DNA of 64,000 nucleotides from a virus (IMGVR_UViG_3300020538_000004:1-64000), one strand, 5' to 3'. Counted from the stretch's first letter, positions 7,435 through 16,954 are shown. Notes: generated by a model not told the origin, from the letters alone. Program-made: numbers and translations.

Positions 7435-8954
7435 GCGATCTTATTAAGATCCAGAAGAAGAATGAGGTATTTGTTCGGGTGGACTGTGATCCATCTGTTG
7501 CAAATGAACTGTCTGACTTTTTTACTTTCTTCGTTCCTGGCTATAAGTTTATGCCAGCATACCGTAATAAGGTATGGGATGGAAAGATTCGTCTCTTTGA
7601 TTCTCGACTCAAGACAATCTATGGCGGTTTAATTCCCTACATCAAAGAGTTTGCTGAGGTTAGAAAATGTGAAGTAGAATGGGTGGATGATCCATACTAC
7701 GGAAGACCAAACTCTCAAGAACTGATTGACTCAAATGAACTGGCTCAATTCATTGCGAGCCTGAATCTGTATGCTCACGGTAAATCGATTGATCCACGAG
7801 AGTATCAGGTTGAGGCAGTAATGCATGCACTCACAAATTGGAGAGCACTGCTGCTGAGTCCCACCGCCTCGGGTAAGTCACTCATCATCTACATTCTAAT
7901 TCGATGGTATCTTTCCAAATACGATAAAAAAGTACTGCTGATTGTGCCAACAACTTCCCTCGTGGAACAGATGTATAAGGACTTTGCAGATTATGCCACA
8001 CTCGATGAAACGTGGGGTGTTGAGGAAACATGCCATAGAATCTATTCGGGTAAAGAGAAAATCAACATTAGCCAGCGTGTAATTATTACCACATGGCAGT
8101 CCATCTATAAGATGCAGGCCACATGGTTCGAACCGTATGGCATGGTCATTGGAGATGAAGCTCACAACTTTAAAGCCAAATCATTGGCAGCAATTCTAGA
8201 GAAACTAAGAGATGCTAAATTTCGCATTGGTACTACTGGCACATTGGATGGAACTCAAACACATAAGCTTGTACTTGAAGGATTATTTGGTCCCGTCTAT
8301 CAGGTGACTACCACAAAAACTCTTATTGAACAGAACGCTCTTTCAGATCTTGACATTTCGGTATTATTGATGAAGTATAGTGACGAGTTATGTCAGGCAG
8401 CAAAGCAATTCGATTATCAGGCTGAGATTGATTTTATCGTGTCTCATGCACCGCGAAATAAATTTATTCGCAATCTAGCATTGGCGCAGGAAGGCAATAC
8501 GTTGATCCTTTATAATTACGTCGAAAAGCATGGCAAACCATTGTACGATCTAATCGATAAAAAGTTAAATGAATTGCCCCGACGGACTCGCAAACTCTTT
8601 TTTGTGTCGGGCGGAGTAGATACTGATGAACGTGAACGTATTCGTGAGATTACCGAGGGCGAAAAGGATGCAATCATTGTGGCTTCTATGGGTACGTTTT
8701 CTACGGGTATAAATATACGTAATCTGCATAACATCGTGTTTGCCTCTCCTTCAAAATCTCAGATTCGTATTCTTCAATCTATTGGACGTGGGCTTCGTAA
8801 ATCTGATAACGGCGTTGCCACAAAGGTATTTGACATTGCTGATGACCTGCACTGGAAGAAGTCACGCAACTATACGCTGGATCATGCATCGGAAAGAATC
8901 AAGTTGTATTCAAAAGAAAAGTTTAACTATGTAATCCATGAGGTGGCGCTATGA
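7431..8954 (+). CDS. uvsW: UvsW DNA/RNA helicase
   Basis: This 507-residue SF2 helicase is about the size of T4 UvsW, which reverses forks, unwinds R-loops and shuts down origin-dependent replication late in infection. A UvsW-type N-terminal domain (about 1-110) precedes Walker A SPTASGKS (143-150), DEAH (242-245) and the C-terminal QSIGRGLRKS motif VI. It overlaps uvsY upstream and the next gene downstream by ATGA, suggesting coupled translation. An internal TATAAATA at 8708 lies in coding sequence. Confidence 0.95.
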   Translation: MSDLIKIQKKNEVFVRVDCDPSVANELSDFFTFFVPGYKFMPAYRNKVWDGKIRLFDSRLKTIYGGLIPYIKEFAEVRKCEVEWVDDPYYGRPNSQELIDSNELAQFIASLNLYAHGKSIDPREYQVEAVMHALTNWRALLLSPTASGKSLIIYILIRWYLSKYDKKVLLIVPTTSLVEQMYKDFADYATLDETWGVEETCHRIYSGKEKINISQRVIITTWQSIYKMQATWFEPYGMVIGDEAHNFKAKSLAAILEKLRDAKFRIGTTGTLDGTQTHKLVLEGLFGPVYQVTTTKTLIEQNALSDLDISVLLMKYSDELCQAAKQFDYQAEIDFIVSHAPRNKFIRNLALAQEGNTLILYNYVEKHGKPLYDLIDKKLNELPRRTRKLFFVSGGVDTDERERIREITEGEKDAIIVASMGTFSTGINIRNLHNIVFASPSKSQIRILQSIGRGLRKSDNGVATKVFDIADDLHWKKSRNYTLDHASERIKLYSKEKFNYVIHEVAL

Positions 8955-9349
8955 GTCTCTACGATCTTGCAGTCATTTTTAAGCTCACCTCAGGAGATAC
9001 GATTGTGTGTCAGGTGCTATCTGATACGGATAAAAATATGTTGGTTCGTGATCCTGTTCAAGTAAACACGATCAGCGTTTCAACTGTTGATGGAATTCGT
9101 TCCTCCACATATTATTCTCCTTGGTTTCTTGGAGCCAGCTCTCGAGTCCATATGATTCGTAAAGACCACGTGCTGAGTGCTGCAATTCCAAACGATGAAA
9201 TCAAGGAGCAATACTCGGAGATTGTTTCTCATCACTTTGAAACTGAATCGAAAGATCCTTCTATAAAACAGAAAGCCAGCAAATCTTTTAAAAATCCATG
9301 GGACGACCTTAACTTTAAGATTGATCCTAAGGAAAGATTTAATAGTTAA
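8951..9349 (+). CDS. Small Sm-like-fold protein of unknown role
   Basis: This 132-residue protein overlaps the uvsW stop by ATGA. The first 80 residues look like a small beta-barrel: FKLTSGDTIVCQVLSD, a D-P-V-Q-V-N strand, YYSPWFLG, then I-R-K-D-H-V-L. This is the layout of Sm/LSm-like phage proteins, which could bind RNA. The C-terminal third is charged and probably disordered. The assignment is by pattern only and no function is claimed. Confidence 0.55.
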   Translation: MSLYDLAVIFKLTSGDTIVCQVLSDTDKNMLVRDPVQVNTISVSTVDGIRSSTYYSPWFLGASSRVHMIRKDHVLSAAIPNDEIKEQYSEIVSHHFETESKDPSIKQKASKSFKNPWDDLNFKIDPKERFNS

Positions 9350-9388
9350 TCCTAATACTGTTAAGTGAACAGAGATAGATTATAAGAA

Positions 9389-9458
9389 TGATGAGCCAAT
9401 GTGTACATCTTAATTGTACATGAACATCATTTAGTTTTACACAAAAACTTAAAACTAA
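9389..9458 (+). promoter_or_regulatory. Two hairpins upstream of the gp55 gene
   Basis: TGATG (9389-9393) pairs with CATCA (9425-9429), enclosing a TGTACA/TGTACA inner pair. TTAGTTTT (9431-9438) pairs perfectly with AAAACTAA (9451-9458). There is no T-run, so these may be a weak terminator for the uvsW operon or regulatory sites for the gp55 promoter. Confidence 0.5.
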
Positions 9459-9461
9459 GTG

Positions 9462-9490
9462 TTTACAATTCAAGCTTGATATGTTAGATT
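9462..9490 (+). promoter_or_regulatory. Early/middle promoter for gp55
   Basis: TTTACA (9462-9467), a 17-nt spacer and TAGATT (9485-9490), with the gp55 ATG at 9524. It fits the TTTACW/TAKGAT class found across the window. Confidence 0.6.
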
Positions 9491-9523
9491 GATTCTGATA
9501 AATGACTACACCATAATTTTATA

Positions 9524-10144
9524 ATGAGTACCACTGATAATTTAGACCCGAATGTGAAACCTAAAATGACGATCGCAGCAAAGCGTGCGGGCGTGCATTA
9601 CGTGAATAATAAAGAGTTCTCTCAGGCAGTCGTTGACTATGTAAATCTAGTCAAGAAAGCCAAGGCGACTAATACCGAGATTCCTCGTATTACCGAATAC
9701 ATTGGGCGGTGTTTTCTTCGCATTGCTGAAGGTCTATCTCATAAGCCAAACTTTGTGAGATATACCTATCGCGAAGAGATGGTGATGGATGGCGTTGAGA
9801 ACTGCATTAAAGCCATTATGAATTACAATGTGGAAGCAGCCACTCGTACTGGTTCTCCAAATGCATTTGCCTATTTTACTCAGATCAATTACTATGCCTT
9901 CATTCGCCGTATCATGAAGGAGAAGAAACAGCAGGACATTAAGTTCCGTTACATTGAACACGCTGGCATTGAAGATTTCATGTCTCAATCAATCGATGGA
10001 CAAGACATCATGAGTGGTTATGCTGATGGCTTTATCGATGTGCTAAAGAAGCGTATTGGCAAGGTCAAAGAAACTGATATTGCCATCAAACAGTTTAAAA
10101 AGAAAGCTAAGACTGACCTTGAGTTCTTCATGCCTTCTGAATGA
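9524..10144 (+). CDS. 55: Late-transcription sigma factor gp55
   Basis: This 206-residue protein is close to T4 gp55 (185), the minimal sigma subunit that recognises TATAAATA late promoters. Sigma-like features include RYTYREEMVMDGVENCIKAI and AFAYFTQINYYAFIRRI (region 2-type helices). The C-terminus DLEFFMPSE is a hydrophobic/acidic tail of the kind that contacts the sliding clamp gp45, and the polymerase ends in a similar LEEFFT. It overlaps gene 47 by ATGA. Exact TATAAATA sites in this window are its expected targets. Confidence 0.93.
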   Translation: MSTTDNLDPNVKPKMTIAAKRAGVHYVNNKEFSQAVVDYVNLVKKAKATNTEIPRITEYIGRCFLRIAEGLSHKPNFVRYTYREEMVMDGVENCIKAIMNYNVEAATRTGSPNAFAYFTQINYYAFIRRIMKEKKQQDIKFRYIEHAGIEDFMSQSIDGQDIMSGYADGFIDVLKKRIGKVKETDIAIKQFKKKAKTDLEFFMPSE

Positions 10145-11205
10145 AACTGGCAATTCTGAATGACACCCATACTGGAGCAAGAAATGCTTCAGACGTATTT
10201 CTTAATTACATCGGAAAGTTTTATTCTGATGTCTTCTTTCCATATTGCAAAGAGAATGGCATAAAGCAGATTATCCATCTGGGTGATTTCTACGATCATC
10301 GGAAATACATTAACTTTAAAGCCCTTCATCATTCGCGCAAGACGTTCCTGGAACCGCTGCGTGAAAATGGAATGTCGATGGACATCATTCCGGGCAATCA
10401 TGATGTGGTTTATAAGAACACGAATGAACTATGTTCCTTAAAGGAATTGCTGGGTTATTTCGTTGAGAACGTAAACATTATCATGGAGCCAAAGGTGATG
10501 GATTACGCTGGCTGCAAGATTGCAATGCTTCCATGGATTAATCCTGAGAACTATGCAGACTCCATGAAGTTTGTGGAAACGTGTGAGGCATCTATTCTTG
10601 GTGCACATCTAGAACTTGAAGGATTTGAAATGATGAAAGGTATGCCATGCTCTCATGGAATGCCAACAGATCCATTTAGTCGATTTGAAATGGTTCTCTC
10701 TGGACACTACCATACTAAGTCTACCAAGGGCAATATCAATTATCTTGGTACTCAGTTTGAAATGTTTTGGTCAGATGTGGATGATCCTAAATTTTTTCAC
10801 GTGTTTGATACTGAAACTCGAGAACTGACTCCAGTACTAAATCCGCTGACAATCTTTACTAAAATCATTTACAACGATAAAGAATTTGACTATGATGGTT
10901 ACGATGTTACTGATCTACGTCATAAATTTATTAAAATTCTTGTGGTTAATAAGTCTGATCTCTTTGCGTTTGATCGATTTCTGGATCGTATTCAAAAGCA
11001 AGACGTCTTTGAAATTAAAATTGCAGAGAACTTTGATGAATTTCTGGGATCAAATGTGGATAGCGAAGACCTGGAGAAAGTGTCAGATACTTCTGAGCTT
11101 ATTGGGGCATATGTCGATGCTACTCAGACGGACCTGGACAAGGATGTTATTAAAACACGCCTTCGCGAATTATTCATTGAAGCTCAGAATCTAGAAACCG
11201 CATGA
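10141..11205 (+). CDS. 47: Recombination nuclease subunit gp47 (Mre11-like)
   Basis: This 354-residue calcineurin-like nuclease matches T4 gp47 (339). All phosphoesterase motifs are visible in order: N-D-T-H-x-G near residue 8, IIHLGDFYDHR, DIIPGNHD, GAHLELEG and LSGHYHT. It pairs with gp46 to resect DNA ends for recombination-dependent replication and host DNA breakdown. The gene overlaps gp55 upstream and gp46 downstream by ATGA. Confidence 0.96.
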   Translation: MKLAILNDTHTGARNASDVFLNYIGKFYSDVFFPYCKENGIKQIIHLGDFYDHRKYINFKALHHSRKTFLEPLRENGMSMDIIPGNHDVVYKNTNELCSLKELLGYFVENVNIIMEPKVMDYAGCKIAMLPWINPENYADSMKFVETCEASILGAHLELEGFEMMKGMPCSHGMPTDPFSRFEMVLSGHYHTKSTKGNINYLGTQFEMFWSDVDDPKFFHVFDTETRELTPVLNPLTIFTKIIYNDKEFDYDGYDVTDLRHKFIKILVVNKSDLFAFDRFLDRIQKQDVFEIKIAENFDEFLGSNVDSEDLEKVSDTSELIGAYVDATQTDLDKDVIKTRLRELFIEAQNLETA

Positions 11206-12911
11206 TCGTCTTTAAGCGTTGCAAATACAGAAATTTCCTTTCGACTGGAGATAAGTTTACCACAATTGAGCTTGATGCATCTCCATCCACTCTGATTGTT
11301 GGTCAGAATGGTTCTGGCAAATCTACTTTGCTGGATGCCCTGTCTTTTGCTCTTTTCGGTAAGCCACATCGTGATATTAAGAAACCACAACTTCTTAATT
11401 CAATCAATAATCGTGATTGCGAGGTTGAGGTTGAATTTAGTGTTGGACAGACTGAATTTAAAGTCGCCCGTGGAATCAAGCCTAATAAGTTTGAGATTAT
11501 CCAGAATGGAGTCTTAATCAATCAGGAGTCCCACAGCCGAGACTATCAGAAAATCCTTGAGCAAAACATTCTCAAGCTGAACCATAAGTCATTTCACCAG
11601 ATCGTGGTGCTAGGTTCGTCGTCATTCATCCCTTTCATGCAGTTGCCCAATAACGCTCGGAGAGAGGTCATTGAGGATCTATTGGACATTAACATCTTCA
11701 CCAAGATGAACATTGTGCTCAAGGAACGTAGTGCAAAGCTAAGAGAACTCCTCACCAATACAAACTATGAGATTGATCTTATTCGTGAAAAGATTAAGAT
11801 GCAGGAGAAGTACATTGGCGACCTTAAGAATCTAGATGCCGAGAATGTCGCAAAGAATGTAATACAGATTCAAGAGCTTCAGAAGGAGATTGATGAGCTC
11901 ATATCGGAAAACGATGGCATCAATAAGACCATAGGTAATGAGCTTGAAGCCGTAAAGAAAGAATCGCTGAGGCTCACAAACATGAAGAGTAAGTTGGCAA
12001 CGTATCAGACTCAGATTGAAGCCAAGATTAAAGCATTGGTCCGTGACGCCAAGTTCTATGAGGAGAACAATAATTGCCCAACGTGTGCACAGGTGCTCGA
12101 TGCGGCATTTAAGGAAGAAAAGTTGGGTAAGGTAAAGCTAAAGAACGATGAACTGTCTCAGGCAAGAAATGATCTTATTGATGAGCTGAATACCGTTGCC
12201 GATGAAATTAATGCTGCTACCGAAAAGCTGAATGGTTATTCAAAGCTGCATAACATAATCTTTTCAAACAATATGACGGTGTCTTCAATCCAGAAGCAAA
12301 TCAAACTACTGGAAGCTGAATCCGCCAAGAGTAAGAATACCGACATTGCTTCTGCAGAAACTGCCCTATCGGATTTTAATTCCAATTCAGCAGACCTAAA
12401 TAACCGCCGTGCTGGTTATTACGAGGAAGGTACGTACAATCAGGCTATTGCAGAAATGTTGAAGGATACTGGAATCAAAACCAAGATTATTCGTCAGTAT
12501 CTTCCCATCATGAATAAGCTGATCAATAACTACCTACAGGTTCTTGACTTCTTCGTTTCTTTTAACCTTAACGAATCCTTTGAGGAAACCATTAAATCTC
12601 GGCATCGGGATTCATTCACTTATTCGTCATTCTCTGAAGGTGAAAAATCCAGAATTGACCTAGCTCTTCTATTCACGTGGAGACAGATTGCTAGAATGAA
12701 GAATTCTACCTCAACAAATCTCTTGGTGTTGGATGAAACGTTTGATTCTTCTCTTGATGCTGATGGTGTTGAGAATCTAATTAAAATTCTGGGTACGCTT
12801 GAAAGCGACACCAACGTCTTCATCATTAGCCATAAGCATGATGCATTGGATGGAAAATTTAAGGCAAAGCTCGAGTTTTACAAAGAAAAGAACTTCAGTT
12901 ACTGCAGGTAA
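11202..12911 (+). CDS. 46: Recombination nuclease ATPase gp46 (Rad50-like)
   Basis: This 569-residue SMC-type ATPase is the partner of gp47 (T4 gp46 is 560). Visible are Walker A VGQNGSGKST near residue 36, a long coiled coil broken by the zinc-hook CPTC around residues 294-297, the ABC signature FSEGEKSRIDLALLF, and Walker B NLLVLDETFDSSLD with a following SHK switch histidine. The gene is followed by a 100-bp promoter region, so it ends the gp55-47-46 unit. Confidence 0.96.
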   Translation: MIVFKRCKYRNFLSTGDKFTTIELDASPSTLIVGQNGSGKSTLLDALSFALFGKPHRDIKKPQLLNSINNRDCEVEVEFSVGQTEFKVARGIKPNKFEIIQNGVLINQESHSRDYQKILEQNILKLNHKSFHQIVVLGSSSFIPFMQLPNNARREVIEDLLDINIFTKMNIVLKERSAKLRELLTNTNYEIDLIREKIKMQEKYIGDLKNLDAENVAKNVIQIQELQKEIDELISENDGINKTIGNELEAVKKESLRLTNMKSKLATYQTQIEAKIKALVRDAKFYEENNNCPTCAQVLDAAFKEEKLGKVKLKNDELSQARNDLIDELNTVADEINAATEKLNGYSKLHNIIFSNNMTVSSIQKQIKLLEAESAKSKNTDIASAETALSDFNSNSADLNNRRAGYYEEGTYNQAIAEMLKDTGIKTKIIRQYLPIMNKLINNYLQVLDFFVSFNLNESFEETIKSRHRDSFTYSSFSEGEKSRIDLALLFTWRQIARMKNSTSTNLLVLDETFDSSLDADGVENLIKILGTLESDTNVFIISHKHDALDGKFKAKLEFYKEKNFSYCR

Positions 12912-12915
12912 GAAT

Positions 12916-13006
12916 TTCCTAAGTTGTTGATGGTCAAGGGTCGCGCAAAATCGCGCTAGATTCTGTGAGTTTAGCTATTTACTTTTGCCTACGGACAGTC
13001 TAGTAT
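12916..13006 (+). promoter_or_regulatory. Promoter with inverted early box
   Basis: CCTAAGTTGTTGAT at 12918-12931 is the reverse complement of the ATCAACAACTTAGG box found upstream of six other promoters. TTTACT (12978-12983), a 17-nt spacer and TAGTAT (13001-13006) follow. The start codon at 13016 is only about 10 nt after the -10, so the transcript would have little or no leader. A GCGCAAAATCGCGC hairpin lies between. Confidence 0.65.
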
Positions 13007-13015
13007 ATCTGCAGA

Positions 13016-15295
13016 ATGAAGAACGAATCGCAAAGCCAATCAATGCTGGCACGACTCCTGTCAAAGGAGAACATCTCGGTGCAGCATGGCAACTACTCAA
13101 CCGCCTTTTTTGACGTCAAGGAACGTATCCTTGGACTTCCAATCTGGAAAGATAAAGGCAAGGACGTGTACGATCTTCTTGTTGGTCACGAAGTTGGCCA
13201 TGCTCTTTATACCCCTTCAAATGGCCTAGATGGCAGGCTGCCATGCGCTAAGTCCTATCTCAACATTGTGGAAGACGTCCGCATTGAGCGTATGATTCAA
13301 TCCACATATCCTGGCCTCGTGGGTTCTTTCCGTCGTGGTTATGGCGTACTCAATGCTGAAGATTTCTTTGGCACCAAGGGTAAAGACACCTCGAAGCTTG
13401 GAATTGGCGACCGCGTCAATCTTCATGCTAAGTTGGGTCGGTTGGCCAATATCCAATTCGCTTCAGAAGAGCAAGAAATTCTTAGTCAAGTGATGAGCGT
13501 GGTTACGTGGGAAGATACTGTGGCTGCTGCAGTTGCCCTAGAGAAATTTGCTAAAGCTCAAGCGGAAAAGCAGGAAGATGGGCAAGTTCAAATTCCTGCA
13601 GAATCTCAAGAAGGCGAAGGTGAAAATTCTGTGATGGATCCTACTGGTGACACTGAGGTCACTAATGAGCCTACGGATCAAAAGTCCGAGGCTAAGTCTT
13701 CAAAGAAATCCGAAGATGATAGCGCGGATAAAAGCTCCGAGCAGGACGACTCGAAGTCGGACAGAAAGTCCGATGCTAATAAAAAGAATTCCGAGGACGG
13801 TGAATCGCGTAAGGAAAATGAGGCTAAGATGGACTCGAAAGAATCCGACCTCACGACTTCTGCAAAGTCCACCGATAAACCTACCTCAGCTGCACCTGAA
13901 ATTCAGACGGAGCGTAATTTTGAGCAAAATGCAAAAAGCCTTCTGGATACTTCTGTTGGCGTAAAGCGTACCTGCTACATGATTGAACCTTCCAAGGATC
14001 AGTATGCTAAAATGCGCATTGGTTACAAAGAAATTTTTAAGTCGCGCGATGTGTCTATTGCATACCGTACCATAAAGATCAACTATCCTTCATTGGATCA
14101 AGATTTTACTGAATTTATGGGATCCACAAAGAAATTTGTGTCTGTCCTTCAAAAAGAATTTGACATGCGTAAAGCCGCCTATCAGTATAGCCGATCCACC
14201 GTGTCTGATACCGGAATTTTAAATGTCAACAAGTTGCATAACTATCGCTACTCTGATGACATTTTCCTCAGTGTTAGCCAATTGGCCAATGCCAAGAATC
14301 ACGGAATGATGATGTTTGTGGATTATTCTTCCTCGATGAATACCGTTCTCCCCTACGTGTTGAAGCACATTATCAATCTTAGTCTTTTCTGCAAATCTAG
14401 TGGAATTCCTTTTGAAGTCTATGGCTTCACTGCAAATGCGGCTGCGCGTCCAGATGTTACCACTCCACACGGAGAGCGTGGTTATGGCCGTGACAATGAA
14501 CTTATTACCGATGAGGTCGTCATTCTTCAACTCGTGAGTTCCACGATGTCTAAGTCCGATTTTAATCGGGCTCTTAAGGACCTTTTCATTCAGTCTAATG
14601 TCTATGCCAAAGCTGGTTGCCACGGCGCAAAAGGCAGAGTTGAGGAACTAGGCAGTACGCCTTTAAATGAGACTCTTATTGCTGCACATCATCTCGTGAA
14701 ATCCTTCAAGGATCAGCACAAGGTACAGAAAATGACCACGATCGTCCTCACGGACGGTGAGGGACAAAGCATCCAGTGTCGCACAAACAAAGAGCGTCAT
14801 CTTGCCGATACTGCTGCAGGAAAATATGCGTCCTACAAAGAGATGATTAAGCTTAATTTGAATGGTCGTACGATCAATTCCAGCATGAATAGCCATGAAT
14901 TTACTGCTGAACTCGTCAAAAATCTAAAGATTACGACGCAGAGCAACGTCATTGGATTCTTCATTCCTTCCAGCAAATCCAGTGCGGGTCGTCATGCCGT
15001 TACCGCAATGACGAGTACCTCTAAAAGCGTTGCGTATAATGTCGCCCATGAAACGTGGCGCAAGAATTATTCTTCTATCTACTCTAAAGAGAAGTCCATC
15101 TGCATCAGCGGCGCTTGGAACTATGATGAGTACTTCATCGTGGCTTCTGGTTCTGACCTTGACACGGATGAGGATGAGCTCGTGATTGATTCTGACATGA
15201 CCCGTTCGAAAATGGCCCGCGCATTTTCTCAATTCTCCAAGTCAAAACAAGTAAATCGCGTGTTTGTTTCTAAGTTTGCCAAGAGTATTGCTTGA
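13016..15295 (+). CDS. CobT-like VWA protein with metallopeptidase-type N-terminus
   Basis: This 759-residue protein has three parts. Residues about 30-100 contain HEVGH (58-62) followed by NIVEDVRIER with Glu86, the pattern of a zinc metallopeptidase active site. Residues about 190-310 are a Ser/Lys/Asp-rich disordered linker. The C-terminal VWA domain has the MIDAS motif D-Y-S-S-S (Asp436-Ser440) and a later VLTDGEG. This is the layout of CobT-like VWA partners of MoxR/CobS AAA ATPases, and just such an ATPase is encoded next. The pair probably forms a chaperone or remodelling complex; cobalt chelation is unlikely since no CobN is seen. Its place inside the replication genes suggests an early role. 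Confidence 0.8.
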   Translation: MKNESQSQSMLARLLSKENISVQHGNYSTAFFDVKERILGLPIWKDKGKDVYDLLVGHEVGHALYTPSNGLDGRLPCAKSYLNIVEDVRIERMIQSTYPGLVGSFRRGYGVLNAEDFFGTKGKDTSKLGIGDRVNLHAKLGRLANIQFASEEQEILSQVMSVVTWEDTVAAAVALEKFAKAQAEKQEDGQVQIPAESQEGEGENSVMDPTGDTEVTNEPTDQKSEAKSSKKSEDDSADKSSEQDDSKSDRKSDANKKNSEDGESRKENEAKMDSKESDLTTSAKSTDKPTSAAPEIQTERNFEQNAKSLLDTSVGVKRTCYMIEPSKDQYAKMRIGYKEIFKSRDVSIAYRTIKINYPSLDQDFTEFMGSTKKFVSVLQKEFDMRKAAYQYSRSTVSDTGILNVNKLHNYRYSDDIFLSVSQLANAKNHGMMMFVDYSSSMNTVLPYVLKHIINLSLFCKSSGIPFEVYGFTANAAARPDVTTPHGERGYGRDNELITDEVVILQLVSSTMSKSDFNRALKDLFIQSNVYAKAGCHGAKGRVEELGSTPLNETLIAAHHLVKSFKDQHKVQKMTTIVLTDGEGQSIQCRTNKERHLADTAAGKYASYKEMIKLNLNGRTINSSMNSHEFTAELVKNLKITTQSNVIGFFIPSSKSSAGRHAVTAMTSTSKSVAYNVAHETWRKNYSSIYSKEKSICISGAWNYDEYFIVASGSDLDTDEDELVIDSDMTRSKMARAFSQFSKSKQVNRVFVSKFAKSIA

Positions 15296-15306
15296 CCCTA
15301 TTGATT

Positions 15307-15361
15307 ATCAAACACTTAGGTAATTCTTAGTGATTTACTTTCTAGGTGAATTTAGTATGAT
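15307..15361 (+). promoter_or_regulatory. Boxed early promoter for the MoxR-like gene
   Basis: Box ATCAAACACTTAGG at 15307-15320, TTTACT at 15334-15339 (27 nt from box start), a 16-nt spacer, and TATGAT at 15356-15361. The ATG at 15371 is 9 nt beyond the -10, so the mRNA should be leaderless or nearly so. Confidence 0.8.
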
Positions 15362-15370
15362 TGTACCATA

Positions 15371-16543
15371 ATGAAAACAGCATCAGTAACCATCATTGAA
15401 TCTCTCAAGGTTCAATTTCCAGACAAAGTTCAATTTCGCCGGAAGACGATTGACGAAATCGGTACTCAACTTGGGTTTGCCCCCAAGGAGTATTCGGACC
15501 TTCTCAAAGATAGCTTCAAGATTCGAAAGGGTCTTTACGACTACTCTCTCCCGATGGGCGTCACGCGCCCGGAAGATCCGGTTCACGTTGCAGATGAATC
15601 TGCTCTGACCTCGTTCAAACTTTCTGCTCCCGTAACGTCCATCCTGAACACGGACACGTACGTTCCACATGCAGATGATACCTACATTCGCTGGGGCGAA
15701 TATGCTGATATTGCAATGGTTATTAAGTCTCGTGCTTTCTATCCAATTTTTATTTCCGGATTGTCGGGTAATGGCAAGACGATGATGGTCGAACAAGCCT
15801 GCGCTCAGTCAGAGCGCGAGTACATCCGCGTCCAGATTTCACCAGAAACGGATGAAGATGATTTGATCGGCGGCTTCCGCCTTGTAAATGGCGAGACGGT
15901 GTTTGCCAAAGGTCCCGTGGTGAAAGCCATGGAGCGTGGTGCCATTCTTCTCGTGGACGAAATTGACCGTTCCACCAACAAAATCATGTGTCTTCAAGGT
16001 GTGCTGGAAGGCAAACCAATCATGATCAAAAAGACGGGTGAAGTCATCCGTCCTGCTACTGGTTTCAATGTGATTGCTACTGCGAATACCAAAGGCAAAG
16101 GTTCTGAGGATGGCAGGTTTGTTTCTGCAACGGTAATCGACGAGGCTTTCCTCGAGCGTTTCGTCTGCACGATCGAACAGTCATATCCTCCATTGGCTAC
16201 TGAACGCAAGATTGTGCTCAAGCACATGGAAAAGTTCAAGAAAGTTGATGAGCAATTTGCTGAGTATCTCGTCACGTGGGCTGAAGTCATCCGCAAAACG
16301 TTTGCTGATGGTGGCGTGGATGAGCTCATTTCCACTCGTCGTCTTTGCCATATCGCTCACACCTTTGCAATCTTCGGCGATCGTCTGAAGTCCATCGACA
16401 TGTGTATTGCTCGCTTTGATCAGGACACCAAGATTGCGTTCTCGGATCTTTACTCCAAGATTGATCCTACAATCATTCCAAAGGAAGTTCCAGCTGAACC
16501 TGCTGTGGCTGCACCTGCTGAACCTGCAGAAACCGCATTCTAA
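15371..16543 (+). CDS. cobS: MoxR/CobS-like AAA+ ATPase
   Basis: This 390-residue AAA+ ATPase of the CobS/MoxR group has Walker A GLSGNGKT (130-137), Walker B ILLVDEID (Asp196-Glu197), a sensor IATANTKGKG and an arginine-finger-like ERFVCTIE region. CobS-like genes are common in environmental T4-like phages. Here it lies next to a VWA/peptidase-type partner, so substrate remodelling by an ATPase-VWA pair is a better guess than cobalamin synthesis. The Ala/Pro/Glu-rich C-terminal tail is disordered. Confidence 0.85.
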   Translation: MKTASVTIIESLKVQFPDKVQFRRKTIDEIGTQLGFAPKEYSDLLKDSFKIRKGLYDYSLPMGVTRPEDPVHVADESALTSFKLSAPVTSILNTDTYVPHADDTYIRWGEYADIAMVIKSRAFYPIFISGLSGNGKTMMVEQACAQSEREYIRVQISPETDEDDLIGGFRLVNGETVFAKGPVVKAMERGAILLVDEIDRSTNKIMCLQGVLEGKPIMIKKTGEVIRPATGFNVIATANTKGKGSEDGRFVSATVIDEAFLERFVCTIEQSYPPLATERKIVLKHMEKFKKVDEQFAEYLVTWAEVIRKTFADGGVDELISTRRLCHIAHTFAIFGDRLKSIDMCIARFDQDTKIAFSDLYSKIDPTIIPKEVPAEPAVAAPAEPAETAF

Positions 16544-16572
16544 AAAATAAACTGCCAGCATGCATTTTGTTA

Positions 16573-16600
16573 TTTACAACATGCATGACTGGTGTATGAT
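16573..16600 (+). promoter_or_regulatory. Early promoter
   Basis: TTTACA (16573-16578), a 16-nt spacer and TATGAT (16595-16600). GCATGCATTTTG and ACATGCATG flank the -35, giving repeated ATGCAT words. A leader of about 65 nt separates it from the ATG at 16670. Confidence 0.65.
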
Positions 16601-16669
16601 TCTACTATGCTGAGATTAGTCCAATCAGCATAGTCAACTCAATGGACTATTGAATAAGTTAAGAATAAT

Positions 16670-16945
16670 ATGAATAGCACAAAATCCACAAGTCAGAAAG
16701 CTCGCCTCTTTAATTTCCTCGCCAAGGGCAAGGAAGTTACAACTGCTGAAGTCTCTAAGCGTCTCAGCATCGCGAACCCATCTGCCGTTATCGCCGAGCT
16801 CCGCAATGAAGGCGCTCGTATCTACACGAACAAACGCACCAATAGCCAAGGTCAAACGGTCTTCAAGTATCGCCTCGATACCGCTCGTCCAGTTGCTGAC
16901 GGCCCACATCAAGGCCGTTCGTTGACCCGCGCTGGTTGCCGCTAA
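16670..16945 (+). CDS. Small winged-helix DNA-binding protein
   Basis: This 91-residue basic protein has the helix-turn-helix pattern ARLFNFLAKGKEVTTAEVSK, RLSIANPSAVIAELRNEGARI, then a beta-wing with a YTNKRTNSQGQ turn and FKYRL. It is similar to helix-turn-helix proteins common in phages. It may be a transcription regulator; the boxed early promoters are candidate targets, which is inference. Its own promoter and terminator make it a single-gene unit. Confidence 0.7.
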   Translation: MNSTKSTSQKARLFNFLAKGKEVTTAEVSKRLSIANPSAVIAELRNEGARIYTNKRTNSQGQTVFKYRLDTARPVADGPHQGRSLTRAGCR

Positions 16946-16954
16946 GAACAACTA

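Noticed and set aside
8708-8715. TATAAATA inside uvsW
   Set aside because: It lies deep within coding sequence with no gene start nearby on the right strand; taken as chance.
14219-14623. Minus-strand 134-residue frame
   Set aside because: It is a shadow of the VWA gene; composition follows the reverse codons of the real gene.
13016-16543. Cobalamin biosynthesis function for the CobS/CobT-like pair
   Set aside because: No cobaltochelatase large subunit or other cobalamin genes are present in the window, and the partner has a peptidase-type site.
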